Numbered from the stretch's first letter, positions 17,601 to 26,072 are shown. The stretch is DNA of 58,023 nucleotides from Acidimicrobiaceae bacterium (GCA_024641005.1 JAHEDX010000016.1:1-58023); one strand, 5' to 3'. A program made the numbers and translations. Notes: generated by a model not told the origin, from the letters alone.

Positions 17601-18393
17601 GCTGCTGTGCGTCCTCCGCGGCGGCGGTGACCTCGCCACTGGCGTCGCGTGGCGTCTCACCCGTGCCGGCATCGCCACGGTCGTGACCGAGTTGCCCGAA
17701 CCGCTCACGGTCCGGCGAACCGTTGCGTTGTCGAGTGCCGTCACCACGGGCCACGTCGACATCGAGGGCATGATCGGTCGACTCGGCTCGACAGGTGCCG
17801 CCGCGGTCGATCTCGCTCGTGCGGACCCGAGCCGGGTCGTGGGTGTCGTCGTCTCGCCCGAGCTCCCCGACATCGGCGCCGACATCGTGGTCGATGCGCG
17901 GCTCGCCAAGCGCAATATCGATACGTCGATCTCGGACGCGCCATTGGTCATCGGACTCGGCCCGGGCTTCACAGCCGGGGTCGACTGCGACGTCGTCGTC
18001 GAGACGATGCGAGGACCTCACCTCGGACGGGCACTCTGGTCGGGGGCGGCCCAGGCCGACACCGGGACTCCGGGGGTGGTCGCCGGGCGCGGCGCCGAGC
18101 GGGTGATCCGGGCTCAGAACGAAGGAACGGTTCGGTGGGTCCGCTCGATCGGCGACGTCGTCGACGACGGCGAGATGCTCGGCACGGTCGGAGTGGTTCC
18201 GGTGCTGGCTCCGTTTTCAGGAGTGATCCGGGGGTTGATCCTCGACGGCCGCGATGTGTCGCGGGGCCTCAAGATCGGTGATGTCGATCCCCGCCTCGAC
18301 GCCTCGGCATGTCACGAGATCTCCGACAAGGCGCTGGCGATCGGCGGTGGCGTGGTCGAGGCGGTGTTGTGGTGGTCACGCCGGTCCCGCTGA
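17593..18393 (+). CDS. yqeB: YqeB, selenium-dependent molybdenum hydroxylase maturation protein
   Basis: 266 aa protein of the YqeB/EF2563 family, related to XdhC. The N-terminus shows the hallmark VLRGGGDLATG and the middle contains GLGPGFTAG..CD.VVET, both typical. Family members co-occur with selD and with labile-selenium molybdenum hydroxylases. The GTG at 17593 places the signature directly at the N-terminus and overlaps the ammonia-lyase end by 8 bp; an in-frame ATG at 17542 would add 17 residues. Probable job: insertion or maturation of the (seleno)molybdenum cofactor for one or both hydroxylases nearby. Confidence 0.85.
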   Translation: MAELLCVLRGGGDLATGVAWRLTRAGIATVVTELPEPLTVRRTVALSSAVTTGHVDIEGMIGRLGSTGAAAVDLARADPSRVVGVVVSPELPDIGADIVVDARLAKRNIDTSISDAPLVIGLGPGFTAGVDCDVVVETMRGPHLGRALWSGAAQADTGTPGVVAGRGAERVIRAQNEGTVRWVRSIGDVVDDGEMLGTVGVVPVLAPFSGVIRGLILDGRDVSRGLKIGDVDPRLDASACHEISDKALAIGGGVVEAVLWWSRRSR

Positions 18394-19085
18394 CCGATGT
18401 CGCCCGGGCGTTCCACCTCGGCGAACGATCCCATGTCGCGCTCGTGGGGGGCGGCGGCAAGTCGACGTTGTTACAGGCTGTCGGTGACCAGGTCCAGGGC
18501 CGCGTGGTGCTGACCACCACCACCAAGATGGGAGCCGATCAGCACGCCGGCCGGAGGGTGCTGCTCGACCCCACCGACGACGAGGTCGACGAGGCCGCCG
18601 AGGACGAACCGGTGATCGTGTGGTCGCGGCTCGATGGACACAAGGCCGCAGGTGTCGACCCCGTCCGCTGCGATGCGTGGTTCCGACTGGTCGACCACGT
18701 CATCATCGAAGCCGATGGTTCCCGCCGGCATCCGTTCAAGGCGCCGGGTCCGTTCGAGCCGGTGATCCCCTCCACCGCAACCCTCGTCATCAGCGTGATC
18801 GGCGCCGACGCGCTGGGACGGGTGATCCTCGACCGATGCCACCGACCGTTGCGGGTCGCCGCCCTCGCCGGATGCCGCCCCGACAGGCGCCTCGAGCCCT
18901 GGATGGCGGCGGCCGTCATCCTCCACGAGCGAGGTGTCGCAGCCTCGGTGCCACCCGGGGCCGAACTCGCGGTCGCGATCAACCAGGTCAGCGATGCGAA
19001 CTCCGCCGACGTCGACCTGCTGGTCGACGAATTGCTCACACGCCGACCCGGACTCAGGGTGGTTCCGGTCGCCTCGCTCTCCTGA
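18369..19085 (+). CDS. yqeC: YqeC, selenium-dependent hydroxylase accessory protein
   Basis: 238 aa putative P-loop protein of the YqeC family: GGGGKST at residues 27-33, TTTTKMG, and the family signature EADGSRRHPFKAP. GTG 18369 (or GTG 18372) is the likely start, overlapping YqeB by about 25 bp, since an earlier ATG at 18309 would add a basic stretch without homology. It works with YqeB in maturation of selenium-dependent molybdenum hydroxylases. It is the last gene of the tightly packed operon; the 134 bp gap after it has no strong terminator. Confidence 0.85.
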   Translation: MVVTPVPLTDVARAFHLGERSHVALVGGGGKSTLLQAVGDQVQGRVVLTTTTKMGADQHAGRRVLLDPTDDEVDEAAEDEPVIVWSRLDGHKAAGVDPVRCDAWFRLVDHVIIEADGSRRHPFKAPGPFEPVIPSTATLVISVIGADALGRVILDRCHRPLRVAALAGCRPDRRLEPWMAAAVILHERGVAASVPPGAELAVAINQVSDANSADVDLLVDELLTRRPGLRVVPVASLS

Positions 19086-19219
19086 TCAGCACCGGGTGAC
19101 ACGACGCAGCTGACCGGTGACGGCGATGCCGGTGCATTCCGGTACGGCCGAGGTCGACGACGACGGCCACACTGGGTGTCCAATCGCTACTCGCCGATCG
19201 ACGGCGTCGATGGAGGACC

Positions 19220-20167
19220 GTGCACGCTCGGGACATCAACAACGCCGTCAGCGGCCAGGGTGGCCGCGACGCCGCGAACCCCAAGTTCGTGCTCGGTGCC
19301 GTCGTGCTGGTCGCGATGTTGATCGGCGGCAACTTCACGGCGCTCAAGTACGCGCTCGACCACACCGGGCCGCTGTTGTTGGCCGCCATGCGAACGGTGC
19401 TGGGCGGCGCCTTCCTCGTGAGCCTGGCCGTGCTGCGGGGCGAACGCTTCCCTCGGGACACCGCAGTGCTTCGCCGCATCTTCGTGGTGAGCCTCAGTAT
19501 CACCACCCTGTCGAGCGCTCTCCTGGTCTTCGGGATCAGCCGTGTGCCCGCTGGGTTCGCCTCGTTGATGTCCAGCACGATGCCGTTGTTCACCGCATGT
19601 CTGTCGGTCTTCCTGCTCCGCACGACGATCAGTCGGTTCGGCGCGATCGGGCTCGTCGTCGGCTTCAGCGGTACCGCCGTGCTCGCTTCGCCGGCACTCG
19701 GCGGTGACGCTCGGTTGCTCGGCGCAGTGGCACTGCTCTTCTCGGCCCTCGCCTGGGCGTTCGGCACCGTCTTCATGAAATGGAAGGACTTCAGCGCCGT
19801 GACGCCGATCATGTTGGTGGGTGTCCAGCTGTTGATGTCCGCCGTCGTCCTGTTGCCATTGGCCCTCATCGTGGAAGGAGCAGGCAGCACCGATTGGTCA
19901 CTCGGCCTGTTCGTGCCGCTCGCCTACGCAGCGATCCCTGCCAACGCGGTCACGTTCACGTTGATGGCGACGGTCGTGCGCCGGGCGACCCCGACCCAGG
20001 CGGCATCGACGGCCTACATGATCCCGTTGTTCGGCGTGTTCTTCGGCTGGCTGATACGCGACGAGGTGCTCGGAGGTGCCGAACTGGTGGGGGGCGCGTT
20101 GATCATCGCCGGAGTGAGCATCGTCGTCACTGCTGCCGCTCCGTCCCGCCAGACCGTTCGATCCTGA
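19220..20167 (+). CDS. EamA/DMT family transporter
   Basis: 315 aa membrane protein with about ten hydrophobic segments arranged as two EamA repeats, as in drug/metabolite transporters. GTG 19220 is preceded by GGAGG only 3 nt away, a tight but usable ribosome site. The first roughly 20 residues are polar. Substrate cannot be predicted. It lies 134 bp after the purine operon on the same strand, so it could export a pathway product, but there is no overlap to prove linkage. Confidence 0.8.
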   Translation: MHARDINNAVSGQGGRDAANPKFVLGAVVLVAMLIGGNFTALKYALDHTGPLLLAAMRTVLGGAFLVSLAVLRGERFPRDTAVLRRIFVVSLSITTLSSALLVFGISRVPAGFASLMSSTMPLFTACLSVFLLRTTISRFGAIGLVVGFSGTAVLASPALGGDARLLGAVALLFSALAWAFGTVFMKWKDFSAVTPIMLVGVQLLMSAVVLLPLALIVEGAGSTDWSLGLFVPLAYAAIPANAVTFTLMATVVRRATPTQAASTAYMIPLFGVFFGWLIRDEVLGGAELVGGALIIAGVSIVVTAAAPSRQTVRS

Positions 20168-20269
20168 ACGAAAGTCGGCGGCAGATGGCGCCCACGGCGG
20201 CCCAGAGGCAGCATTCGGGATGGCACAGGGGCGCCGATCCCGGACAACGGCTGAGCGCTGCTCCCCGAC

Positions 20270-20275
20270 TACCTT
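20270..20275 (+). promoter_or_regulatory. -10 box, leaderless type (20282 gene)
   Basis: TACCTT ends exactly 6 nt before the ATG at 20282, which would put the transcription start at or next to the start codon. No clear -35 is seen. Confidence 0.4.
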
Positions 20276-20281
20276 GACCGC

Positions 20282-20593
20282 ATGTCGAAGATCTCATTGA
20301 TTGCGAAATTGACCGCCGCCGAGGGCAAGTCGGGCGAACTCGAGGAGGCGCTACGGGGCGTGGTCGCCGCCGCCGAGGAAGAGGCGGGGCTCGAGATCTA
20401 CAGCGCCCACGCCGCCGACGACGAGCCTGGCGTGTACTACTTCTTCGAGCTGTACCGCGACGACGAGGCCAAGGAGGTCCACGGCAAGGGCGACGGCATG
20501 CGTGCCGCCATGGGTGCTTTCGCCGGCGTGCTCGCCGGCCGGCCCGAGGTCATCACCATGACCCCGGTCGCCGCCAAGGGCCTCTCGATCTAG
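20282..20593 (+). CDS. antibiotic biosynthesis monooxygenase (ABM) domain protein
   Basis: 103 aa single-domain ferredoxin-like alpha/beta-barrel protein of the ABM / YgiN quinol monooxygenase kind, with EEALRGVVAAAEEEAGLE, then a YYFFELYRDD strand and a VITMTPV end strand. Such proteins form dimers and act on quinol-like or polyketide substrates without a metal cofactor, or have no known substrate. It has its own likely leaderless promoter and is convergent with cysQ. Function is family-level only. Confidence 0.8.
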   Translation: MSKISLIAKLTAAEGKSGELEEALRGVVAAAEEEAGLEIYSAHAADDEPGVYYFFELYRDDEAKEVHGKGDGMRAAMGAFAGVLAGRPEVITMTPVAAKGLSI

Positions 20594-20635
20594 CCTGCCG
20601 TCGCGGGCGTCTGATGCGCGGGCGATCCACGGTCG

Positions 20636-21607
20636 TCAGGATTGCGCGAGCACCTGCTGCACCGCGGCGACGACCTCGTCGTGGAACCTACCGTCGGTAG
20701 CGACCACACCTCGGTTGCGTTCGAGCAAGCGGCCGTGTGAGAAATCGAGTGGGGCTCCGGTCACATCGGTCACCCGGCCACCTGCCTGTTCGACCACGAA
20801 CTTGCCTGCAGCATGGTCCCAGATCTTCTCGCGGTAGTCGGCTCGCGTCGGTAACCGCAGATAGATCGAGGCGTCGCCGCGGGCGACCGCGCCGTACTTG
20901 CACTGGCTGTCGATGCGGTACGGCTCGGCAGTGATCCCGAGCAGTTCGGTGATCCTGGCCGAATGGTCGTGGTTGGAATGTCCCGACTCGACCGATTCGC
21001 ACACCCGCGCCTCGGCGAGCGTCGGCGGCGCGGCCACGAGCGCCCGCACCGGGGCGTCGGCAGCGGCGTAGAACACATCGCACGCGCCCTCGGTGGCGAG
21101 GAAGATCGCCCCGCGCGACCCGTCCGGATTCGGCAGGTTCGGGCATCCGAGCACGCCGAGCACCACCTCGCCACGTTCGATGAGCGCCAACGCGATCGCG
21201 TACTGATCGCCCCGCAGGAAGCCCTTCGTGCCGTCGATGGGATCGAGCGTCCAGTACCGGTCGCCCGAACCGTCGGCGTGACCGACCGAGATCCAATCGA
21301 CGACGGCGCCCGCGGTCACGTCCCCGCCGCGCTGTGCGCGCACCAGTTCGACCACCCCATCGCGCAATGAGGCCTGGTCGGCGAGATCCGACGAATCCTC
21401 TTCGCCGACCAACTCGATCGCGCCGAGGTGTTCGGTCAACGTCGCACACACGACTGCCTGCGCCGCGAAGTCGGCCACGGTGACCGGGCTGTCGTCCCCC
21501 TTCGTCAGGGTGTCGCCTGCGGCCAGGAGGCCTTGCGCGGCGCCACACAATCCTGAGGCGGCCCGAACCGCGGCCAGCGCCGTCGCCCGTTCGATCTCAG
21601 TTACCAA
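20636..21607 (-). CDS. cysQ: 3'(2'),5'-bisphosphate nucleotidase, CysQ/HAL2-like
   Basis: 323 aa inositol-monophosphatase-fold enzyme. Metal motif GEEDSSD, then LDPIDGTKGFLRG and WDHAAGKFVVEQAGG are the HAL2/CysQ pattern for hydrolysis of 3'-phosphoadenosine 5'-phosphate to AMP, which recycles the by-product of sulphate assimilation and sulphotransferases. The proposed start is TTG 21607: GGAGG lies 6 nt upstream and the sequence then aligns from the family N-terminus. This overlaps the end of the Rrf2 gene by 11 bp. Upstream in-frame codons would read through the regulator gene in a shifted frame and were rejected. Confidence 0.85.
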   Translation of the reverse strand: MVTEIERATALAAVRAASGLCGAAQGLLAAGDTLTKGDDSPVTVADFAAQAVVCATLTEHLGAIELVGEEDSSDLADQASLRDGVVELVRAQRGGDVTAGAVVDWISVGHADGSGDRYWTLDPIDGTKGFLRGDQYAIALALIERGEVVLGVLGCPNLPNPDGSRGAIFLATEGACDVFYAAADAPVRALVAAPPTLAEARVCESVESGHSNHDHSARITELLGITAEPYRIDSQCKYGAVARGDASIYLRLPTRADYREKIWDHAAGKFVVEQAGGRVTDVTGAPLDFSHGRLLERNRGVVATDGRFHDEVVAAVQQVLAQS

Positions 21608-22064
21608 AACGGGCCTCCGTCGTGACCTGGTACTCGTTGGCGAGTTCGCTGACACTCTGCGGCATCCGGCCCGAGACGAGATCCGCCACCGACACGGTCT
21701 CGAGCACTCGGCGCAAGCTGCCCCGGATCGCCATCCAGACCTGAGGGAGCGCCTGCACCGGCGCGGGGTACTCGAGCCCTCGCAGACTCTCGTCGTGCAC
21801 ATCGGCGAGCGGGCCGTCGACGGCCCTGAACACGTCGGCGAGCGAGATCTCGGCCGCCGGGCGCGAGAGCGTGAACCCGCCGTCGGGCCCGCGCTTCGAG
21901 CGAACCAACTCGGCACGCTTGAGGTCCCGCAGGATGTCGAGCAGGTACTTCAGCGAGATGTCCTGATGGACAGCGATCGTCTCGGCCTTGACCGACTCGC
22001 CGCCACCGACTGCGAGTTCCCCCATGGCTCGCACGGCATTGTCGACGCGCTCCGAGATCCGCAT
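21597..22064 (-). CDS. Rrf2 family transcriptional regulator without cysteines
   Basis: 155 aa winged-helix regulator of the Rrf2 family (N-terminal MRISERVDNAVRAMGELA, wing GPDGGFTLSRPAAEISLADV). IscR- and NsrR-type members carry three cysteines for an iron-sulphur cluster; here there is no cysteine at all, so sensing must be by another means, as in CymR. It overlaps cysQ, suggesting control of sulphur metabolism. A TAGCGT box lies 8 nt before the ATG, and the gene diverges from the F420 oxidoreductase gene across 80 bp. Confidence 0.83.
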   Translation of the reverse strand: MRISERVDNAVRAMGELAVGGGESVKAETIAVHQDISLKYLLDILRDLKRAELVRSKRGPDGGFTLSRPAAEISLADVFRAVDGPLADVHDESLRGLEYPAPVQALPQVWMAIRGSLRRVLETVSVADLVSGRMPQSVSELANEYQVTTEARFGN

Positions 22065-22072
22065 GTCTGTCG

Positions 22073-22078
22073 ACGCTA
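22073..22078 (-). promoter_or_regulatory. -10 box, near-leaderless (Rrf2 gene)
   Basis: TAGCGT on the minus strand, 8 nt before the ATG at 22064. It lies in the 80 bp divergent gap where autoregulation by the Rrf2 protein would be expected. Confidence 0.35.
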
Positions 22079-22144
22079 TCCGACCCGGCCCACCAACGGC
22101 CGCCCGGTCGGCTCCGCACCGACCCGACGGGCTAGACCAGCGGT

Positions 22145-22609
22145 ATGGCTTCGATCGCGACCAACCGTTACGTCGACCGCACCGAGCTGCTGCAGTTCAT
22201 CCGCCCTCGTCACCACGGGGTGTTGCTGACCACCCGCCGCGACGGTCGACCGCAATCGTCACTCGTCACGATGGGGACCAGCGACAGCGGCCACATCGTC
22301 GTGTCGACCTACCCCGAACGCTCGAAAGTGCACAACCTGCGGCGCGATCCCAGTGTCTCGATGGTCGTGATGTCCGACGATTTCGGAGGCGAATGGGTAC
22401 AGGTCGACGGCACGGCCGAGGTGATCGACACGCCCGACTCGGTCGAAGGACTCGTCGAATATTTTCGAGTGATCTCCGGCGATCATCCCGACTGGGACGA
22501 ATACCGCGACGCCATGGTGCGCCAGGGCAAGAGCCTGATCCGGATCACGATCGATCGATGGGGTCCGATCGCGAAGGGCGGATTCCCGGCCCGTCTCGTG
22601 GAGGACTGA
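22145..22609 (+). CDS. PPOX-class F420-dependent oxidoreductase
   Basis: 154 aa split beta-barrel protein of the FDOR-B / Rv1155-like group. The pattern HHGVLLTTRRDGRPQSSLVT followed by YPERSKVHNLRRDPSVS is characteristic of actinobacterial F420-binding members. Substrate unknown. TAGACC, a weak -10 match, ends 6 nt before the ATG. Two more genes follow within 4 and 9 bp, so the three are probably cotranscribed. It supports the idea that this organism makes F420. Confidence 0.85.
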   Translation: MASIATNRYVDRTELLQFIRPRHHGVLLTTRRDGRPQSSLVTMGTSDSGHIVVSTYPERSKVHNLRRDPSVSMVVMSDDFGGEWVQVDGTAEVIDTPDSVEGLVEYFRVISGDHPDWDEYRDAMVRQGKSLIRITIDRWGPIAKGGFPARLVED

Positions 22610-22613
22610 GCTG

Positions 22614-23369
22614 GTGGCCGATTCGAACACGCCCGACGACCGGACGGTGCGTATCGGCGGCCGGTTCCAGGGTCCCACCGGCTCGGGGCAGGGAGGCTGG
22701 ACAGCACACCGGTTCACCGCAGGGATCGACGAGACGGTCACGACGGCGATGCGCGCGCCGGTTCCACTCGAGACAGACCTGAGCATCGTGCAGGTCGACG
22801 ACGAGTGGAGACTCATCGACACCAGGGCCGACGACCCGGCGACGATCATGGTCGCTCGCCCGTGGGAGCCGGTCTTCGCCGACACCGAACCGGTCGCGGT
22901 ACCAGACGCCATCGCTGCGCGAGCTCGGTATGCCGAACGCGTCGCCGATCACCCGGTGCCGTACTGCTTCTCGTGCGGCACACAGCACGACTCGATGAAT
23001 GTGCACGCCGGACCGCTCGGGGACGGGCGTTTCGCCACCGACTGGAGCCCACCACCGTGGGCGGTCTCCGACTCCGGCGCCGTCGACGAAGGCACCATCT
23101 GGGCGGCCATCGACTGCGTGGCGGCCTGGTACGCCGCCTTCTCGCGCGAGCCCAGATCGCTCGTCACGGCCCAGTTCGCCGTCGAGGTCACCGGACCGAT
23201 CGAGCCCGACACCACCTATTCGCTCGTCTCGTGGTCGGGCGATCACCCCGACGAATGGGACGGGCGCAAGCGCCACGCCGCGTCCGCTGCCTTCGCTCCC
23301 GACGGCGCATGCGTCGCTCGATCGGTCAGCTTCTGGATCGCGCTCGACACTCCCCCTGGCACGCCCTAG
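22614..23369 (+). CDS. hotdog-fold thioesterase-like protein of unknown function
   Basis: 251 aa protein. The centre (PYCFSCGTQHDSMNVHAG) resembles the CF.CG motif seen in a set of actinobacterial hotdog/thioesterase-like proteins, followed by GAVDEGTIWAAIDCVAAWY and FAVEVTGPI, which suit the helix and strands of a hotdog fold. GTG 22614 begins 4 nt after the preceding stop. It may hydrolyse a CoA thioester, but no catalytic residue can be assigned with confidence. The context (F420 enzyme, alpha/beta hydrolase) does not point to a pathway. Confidence 0.6.
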   Translation: MADSNTPDDRTVRIGGRFQGPTGSGQGGWTAHRFTAGIDETVTTAMRAPVPLETDLSIVQVDDEWRLIDTRADDPATIMVARPWEPVFADTEPVAVPDAIAARARYAERVADHPVPYCFSCGTQHDSMNVHAGPLGDGRFATDWSPPPWAVSDSGAVDEGTIWAAIDCVAAWYAAFSREPRSLVTAQFAVEVTGPIEPDTTYSLVSWSGDHPDEWDGRKRHAASAAFAPDGACVARSVSFWIALDTPPGTP

Positions 23370-23372
23370 CGT
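23367..23372 (+). promoter_or_regulatory. -10 box, leaderless type (23379 gene)
   Basis: TAGCGT, overlapping the upstream gene's stop codon, ends 6 nt before the ATG at 23379. It could give the hydrolase its own transcript in addition to readthrough. Confidence 0.35.
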
Positions 23373-23378
23373 TCACAC

Positions 23379-24164
23379 ATGGCACTGGCACACGTCAACG
23401 GGACCGACATCCGCTACGAGGATTCGGGAGGTGACGGGCCCGCAGTGCTCTTCAGCCACGGGTTCCTGATGGACCACACCATGTTCGACGCCCAGGTCGA
23501 GGTGCTGTCCGACGAGTACCGGTGCATCCGCTGGGACGAACGTGGCTTCGGTGACACACACGCCCCCGGCCCGTTCTCGTACTGGGATTCGGCCGACGAC
23601 GCGATCGGGCTCCTCGACCACCTGGGGATCGACCGGGCGGTGCTGGTCGGGATGTCTCAGGGCGGCTTCCTGTCGTTGCGCGCCGCCCTCGCCCATCCTC
23701 AGCGGGTGCGGGCACTCGTGCTGATCGACTCGGCCGCGGATGTCGACGACGCGGACACGATCGCCGGCTACCACGCAATGATGCATGTGCTGGCGAACGG
23801 CACCGAGGACGAACGCACCGGGGTGTTCCAGTTCGTGGCGGGCCTGATCCTCGGTGAAGATCGGCTGGCCTCGGTGTGGGTCCCGAGATGGCGAGCGCTC
23901 GACCTCGACCAGCTCGTCCTCGCCACCGGAGCGCTGCTCGAACGTGACGACATCAGCGAGCGCGTCGCCGAGATCGGTTGCCCGGTGCTGGGCGTGCACG
24001 GCACGGCCGACGCCGCGATCACGATCGATCGTGCGCAGGCGCTGGCCGAGGCAGCGCCGCACCATCGGGGCTTGATCCCGATCGAAGGCGCCCCTCACGC
24101 CTCCAACATGACTGATCCTGGCCTGGTGAGCGCCGCGATCGCCGAGTTCCTCGGGTCGCTCTGA
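23379..24164 (+). CDS. alpha/beta hydrolase
   Basis: 261 aa alpha/beta-hydrolase. SHGFLMDHTMF carries the oxyanion HG, GMSQGG the nucleophilic serine, and APHASNM near the C-terminus the catalytic histidine; an aspartate lies in the HGTADAAIT stretch. The family covers esterases, haloperoxidase-like and ring-cleavage hydrolases, so the substrate is open. It is separated from the preceding gene by 9 bp and ends 28 bp before a convergent ABC permease gene. Confidence 0.8.
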   Translation: MALAHVNGTDIRYEDSGGDGPAVLFSHGFLMDHTMFDAQVEVLSDEYRCIRWDERGFGDTHAPGPFSYWDSADDAIGLLDHLGIDRAVLVGMSQGGFLSLRAALAHPQRVRALVLIDSAADVDDADTIAGYHAMMHVLANGTEDERTGVFQFVAGLILGEDRLASVWVPRWRALDLDQLVLATGALLERDDISERVAEIGCPVLGVHGTADAAITIDRAQALAEAAPHHRGLIPIEGAPHASNMTDPGLVSAAIAEFLGSL

Positions 24165-24192
24165 CCAACTTTGGTGTCACTGTTCACGGGGG

Positions 24193-24996
24193 TCAAGCGG
24201 TATGGATGTCGCGGTGGTCGACGGCCTGTGTGCCGACCACCACGAGCACGAGGGTGATCGCGGCGACCAGCAACATCCATGCCGGGTCCACGCCATTGCT
24301 GACCGGTTGGTCTCCGATCGCCCAGTACCAGGGTGACCACTCTCGGGCGCCCGACAGCGAGGCCGAGATCGGGAGCACGAAGGCAGCGAGATACCCGGCC
24401 ACGAGCACGAGGATGCCGATGCCGGCGGACAGTCCGCGGGAGCCTCCGGCACCGGCGACCGCGTACGCGACCGAGCCGTGGAAGGCAGCCAGCAGGGCGC
24501 ACCCGACGACGGCACCGACGATCCGGCCGACGCTCACCTCGGTCAGCGAGAACACTGGCAGGCAGGCGACGGTGGCGAGCCCTCCGATGAGCGATACGAG
24601 CGCCAGCATGATCATCGACGATGTCCAGCGACCCAACCACACTGAGCGGCGGCCGATCGGAAGTGCGTGAACCAGCTCGAGCCGCCCGGCGTTCTCGTCG
24701 CCGGCGGTGAGACCGGAAACGATCGTGATCGCCATCGCCGAGAACAGCAACGGCACGAGGAGAGCGAACAGCTGGCCGTCGACGTAGCCGCTGGGCGTGG
24801 CGATGTTCTGGGCGCCGAACGCTTCGAGCAGCTTGTCCATGTCGCCGAACGCGGCGAGCGCATCGCTGCCCTCGAGACTCGGCCAGAACGCCAGGTTGAC
24901 GATCACGAACCCCACCACGCCGACGCTCCACCACAGGGTCGAGCGACGCACCGTCCGAACTCCGTTCCCGACCACCTCGCGGAATGCGGCGCTCAC
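24193..24996 (-). CDS. ABC-2 type transporter permease
   Basis: 267 aa membrane protein with about six hydrophobic segments and the ABC-2 export permease layout (a first helix near residue 25, a GDENAGRLELVHALPIGRR cytoplasmic loop, then helices to the C-terminus). The ATG overlaps the ATPase stop by 4 bp, so the two form a small exporter. The substrate may be a drug or lipid; nothing in the sequence decides. Confidence 0.82.
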   Translation of the reverse strand: MSAAFREVVGNGVRTVRRSTLWWSVGVVGFVIVNLAFWPSLEGSDALAAFGDMDKLLEAFGAQNIATPSGYVDGQLFALLVPLLFSAMAITIVSGLTAGDENAGRLELVHALPIGRRSVWLGRWTSSMIMLALVSLIGGLATVACLPVFSLTEVSVGRIVGAVVGCALLAAFHGSVAYAVAGAGGSRGLSAGIGILVLVAGYLAAFVLPISASLSGAREWSPWYWAIGDQPVSNGVDPAWMLLVAAITLVLVVVGTQAVDHRDIHTA

Positions 24997-25943
24997 GATC
25001 CGCCTCCATCCGTCTCGGACGGCCCGGCGTCGGGCTCGTCGTAGTACCCCAGGAACGCCTGCTCGAGGTCTGGTTCGGGGAGCAGGATGTGGACGACGTC
25101 ATGATCGGCGAGGAATCGGAGCAACTCGTTCGGCCGGCCCTCGACGACGCCCTGGACTTCGGTGCCGTGTTGTACGTCGAGCCTGCTCAGGCTGGGCAGC
25201 GCGCGCAGTTCGTCGATCGGCGCCGGCCCGTCGAACCAGACCGTGAACGGTTGCAGCGCCTGCTGTCGGAGCTCATCGAGGGCGCCTCCCGCGACCACCT
25301 TCCCCTGACGGATGACGATCACCTCGTCGGCGAGGCGCTGCACTTCGCTGAGTACGTGCGAGGACAGGAATACGGTGCGACCTTCGTGACGTGCCTCGTC
25401 GACGAGGGCGAGGAACTCGGCCTGGACGAGTGGATCGACGCCGGCCGTCGGTTCGTCGAGTACCAAGAGCTCCGGGCGCGCCATGAACGCCCCGACCAGA
25501 CCCACCTTGCGGCGGTTGCCACTCGACAGGTTTCGGTTCTGGCGGGTCAGATCGAGGTCGAGACGTTCGCAGAGCCCATCGACATAGCGCTGGTCGACGC
25601 CGTCGCCGCGCATCTTCGCCCACGAGCGGAGGGTCTCGTCGACGCTCAACCGGTCGTCGAGACGCAACTCTCCCGGCAGGTAGCCGATCCGCGAGCGCAG
25701 GCTGGGCCCGGCGAGGCGCGGGTCGTGCCCGAGCACCCGCACCGTGCCGCTGTCGGCTCGGGCCAGATCGAGCAGGATCCGGATGGTGGTCGACTTGCCG
25801 GCGCCGTTGGGGCCGAGATAACCCACGACGGTGCCGGGGCTGACCGACAGGTCGAGAACATCGAGGGCGACGACGTCGCCGAAGCGCTTCACGACCCGCT
25901 CACAGCGGATGACAGGGTCGATCGTGCGGTCGTGCGTGGTCAC
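24993..25943 (-). CDS. ABC transporter ATP-binding protein (exporter type)
   Basis: 316 aa ATPase of the CcmA/DrrA kind with Walker A GPNGAGKST, an unusual signature LSSGNRRK in place of LSGGQ, Walker B LLVLDEP and the switch SSHVLSEVQ. A C-terminal domain of about 100 residues follows, as in ABC-2 exporters. The GTG start has GGAGG 9 nt upstream. Pairs with the permease gene it overlaps by 4 bp. Confidence 0.87.
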   Translation of the reverse strand: MTTHDRTIDPVIRCERVVKRFGDVVALDVLDLSVSPGTVVGYLGPNGAGKSTTIRILLDLARADSGTVRVLGHDPRLAGPSLRSRIGYLPGELRLDDRLSVDETLRSWAKMRGDGVDQRYVDGLCERLDLDLTRQNRNLSSGNRRKVGLVGAFMARPELLVLDEPTAGVDPLVQAEFLALVDEARHEGRTVFLSSHVLSEVQRLADEVIVIRQGKVVAGGALDELRQQALQPFTVWFDGPAPIDELRALPSLSRLDVQHGTEVQGVVEGRPNELLRFLADHDVVHILLPEPDLEQAFLGYYDEPDAGPSETDGGGS

Positions 25944-26060
25944 TTCGAGTTTCCTCCGCCATTCAGCCTCGCACGAGGCGCGGCGGTGGTCCAGGGTCGA
26001 ACGACCAGGTCATGACCGGATACCGGAGTCGTCGGCACGACCTGATGATCCACCGAGTGC

Positions 26061-26066
26061 GAGACT
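26061..26066 (+). promoter_or_regulatory. -10-like box, leaderless type (26073 gene)
   Basis: GAGACT ends 6 nt before the ATG at 26073. The same hexamer at the same distance precedes the gene at 34983. Confidence 0.3.
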
Positions 26067-26072
26067 TCGATC

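Noticed and set aside
19090..19119. CACCGG / CCGGTG inverted repeat after YqeC as an operon terminator
   Set aside because: The arms are only 6 bp with an 18 nt loop and no T-run; too weak to call.
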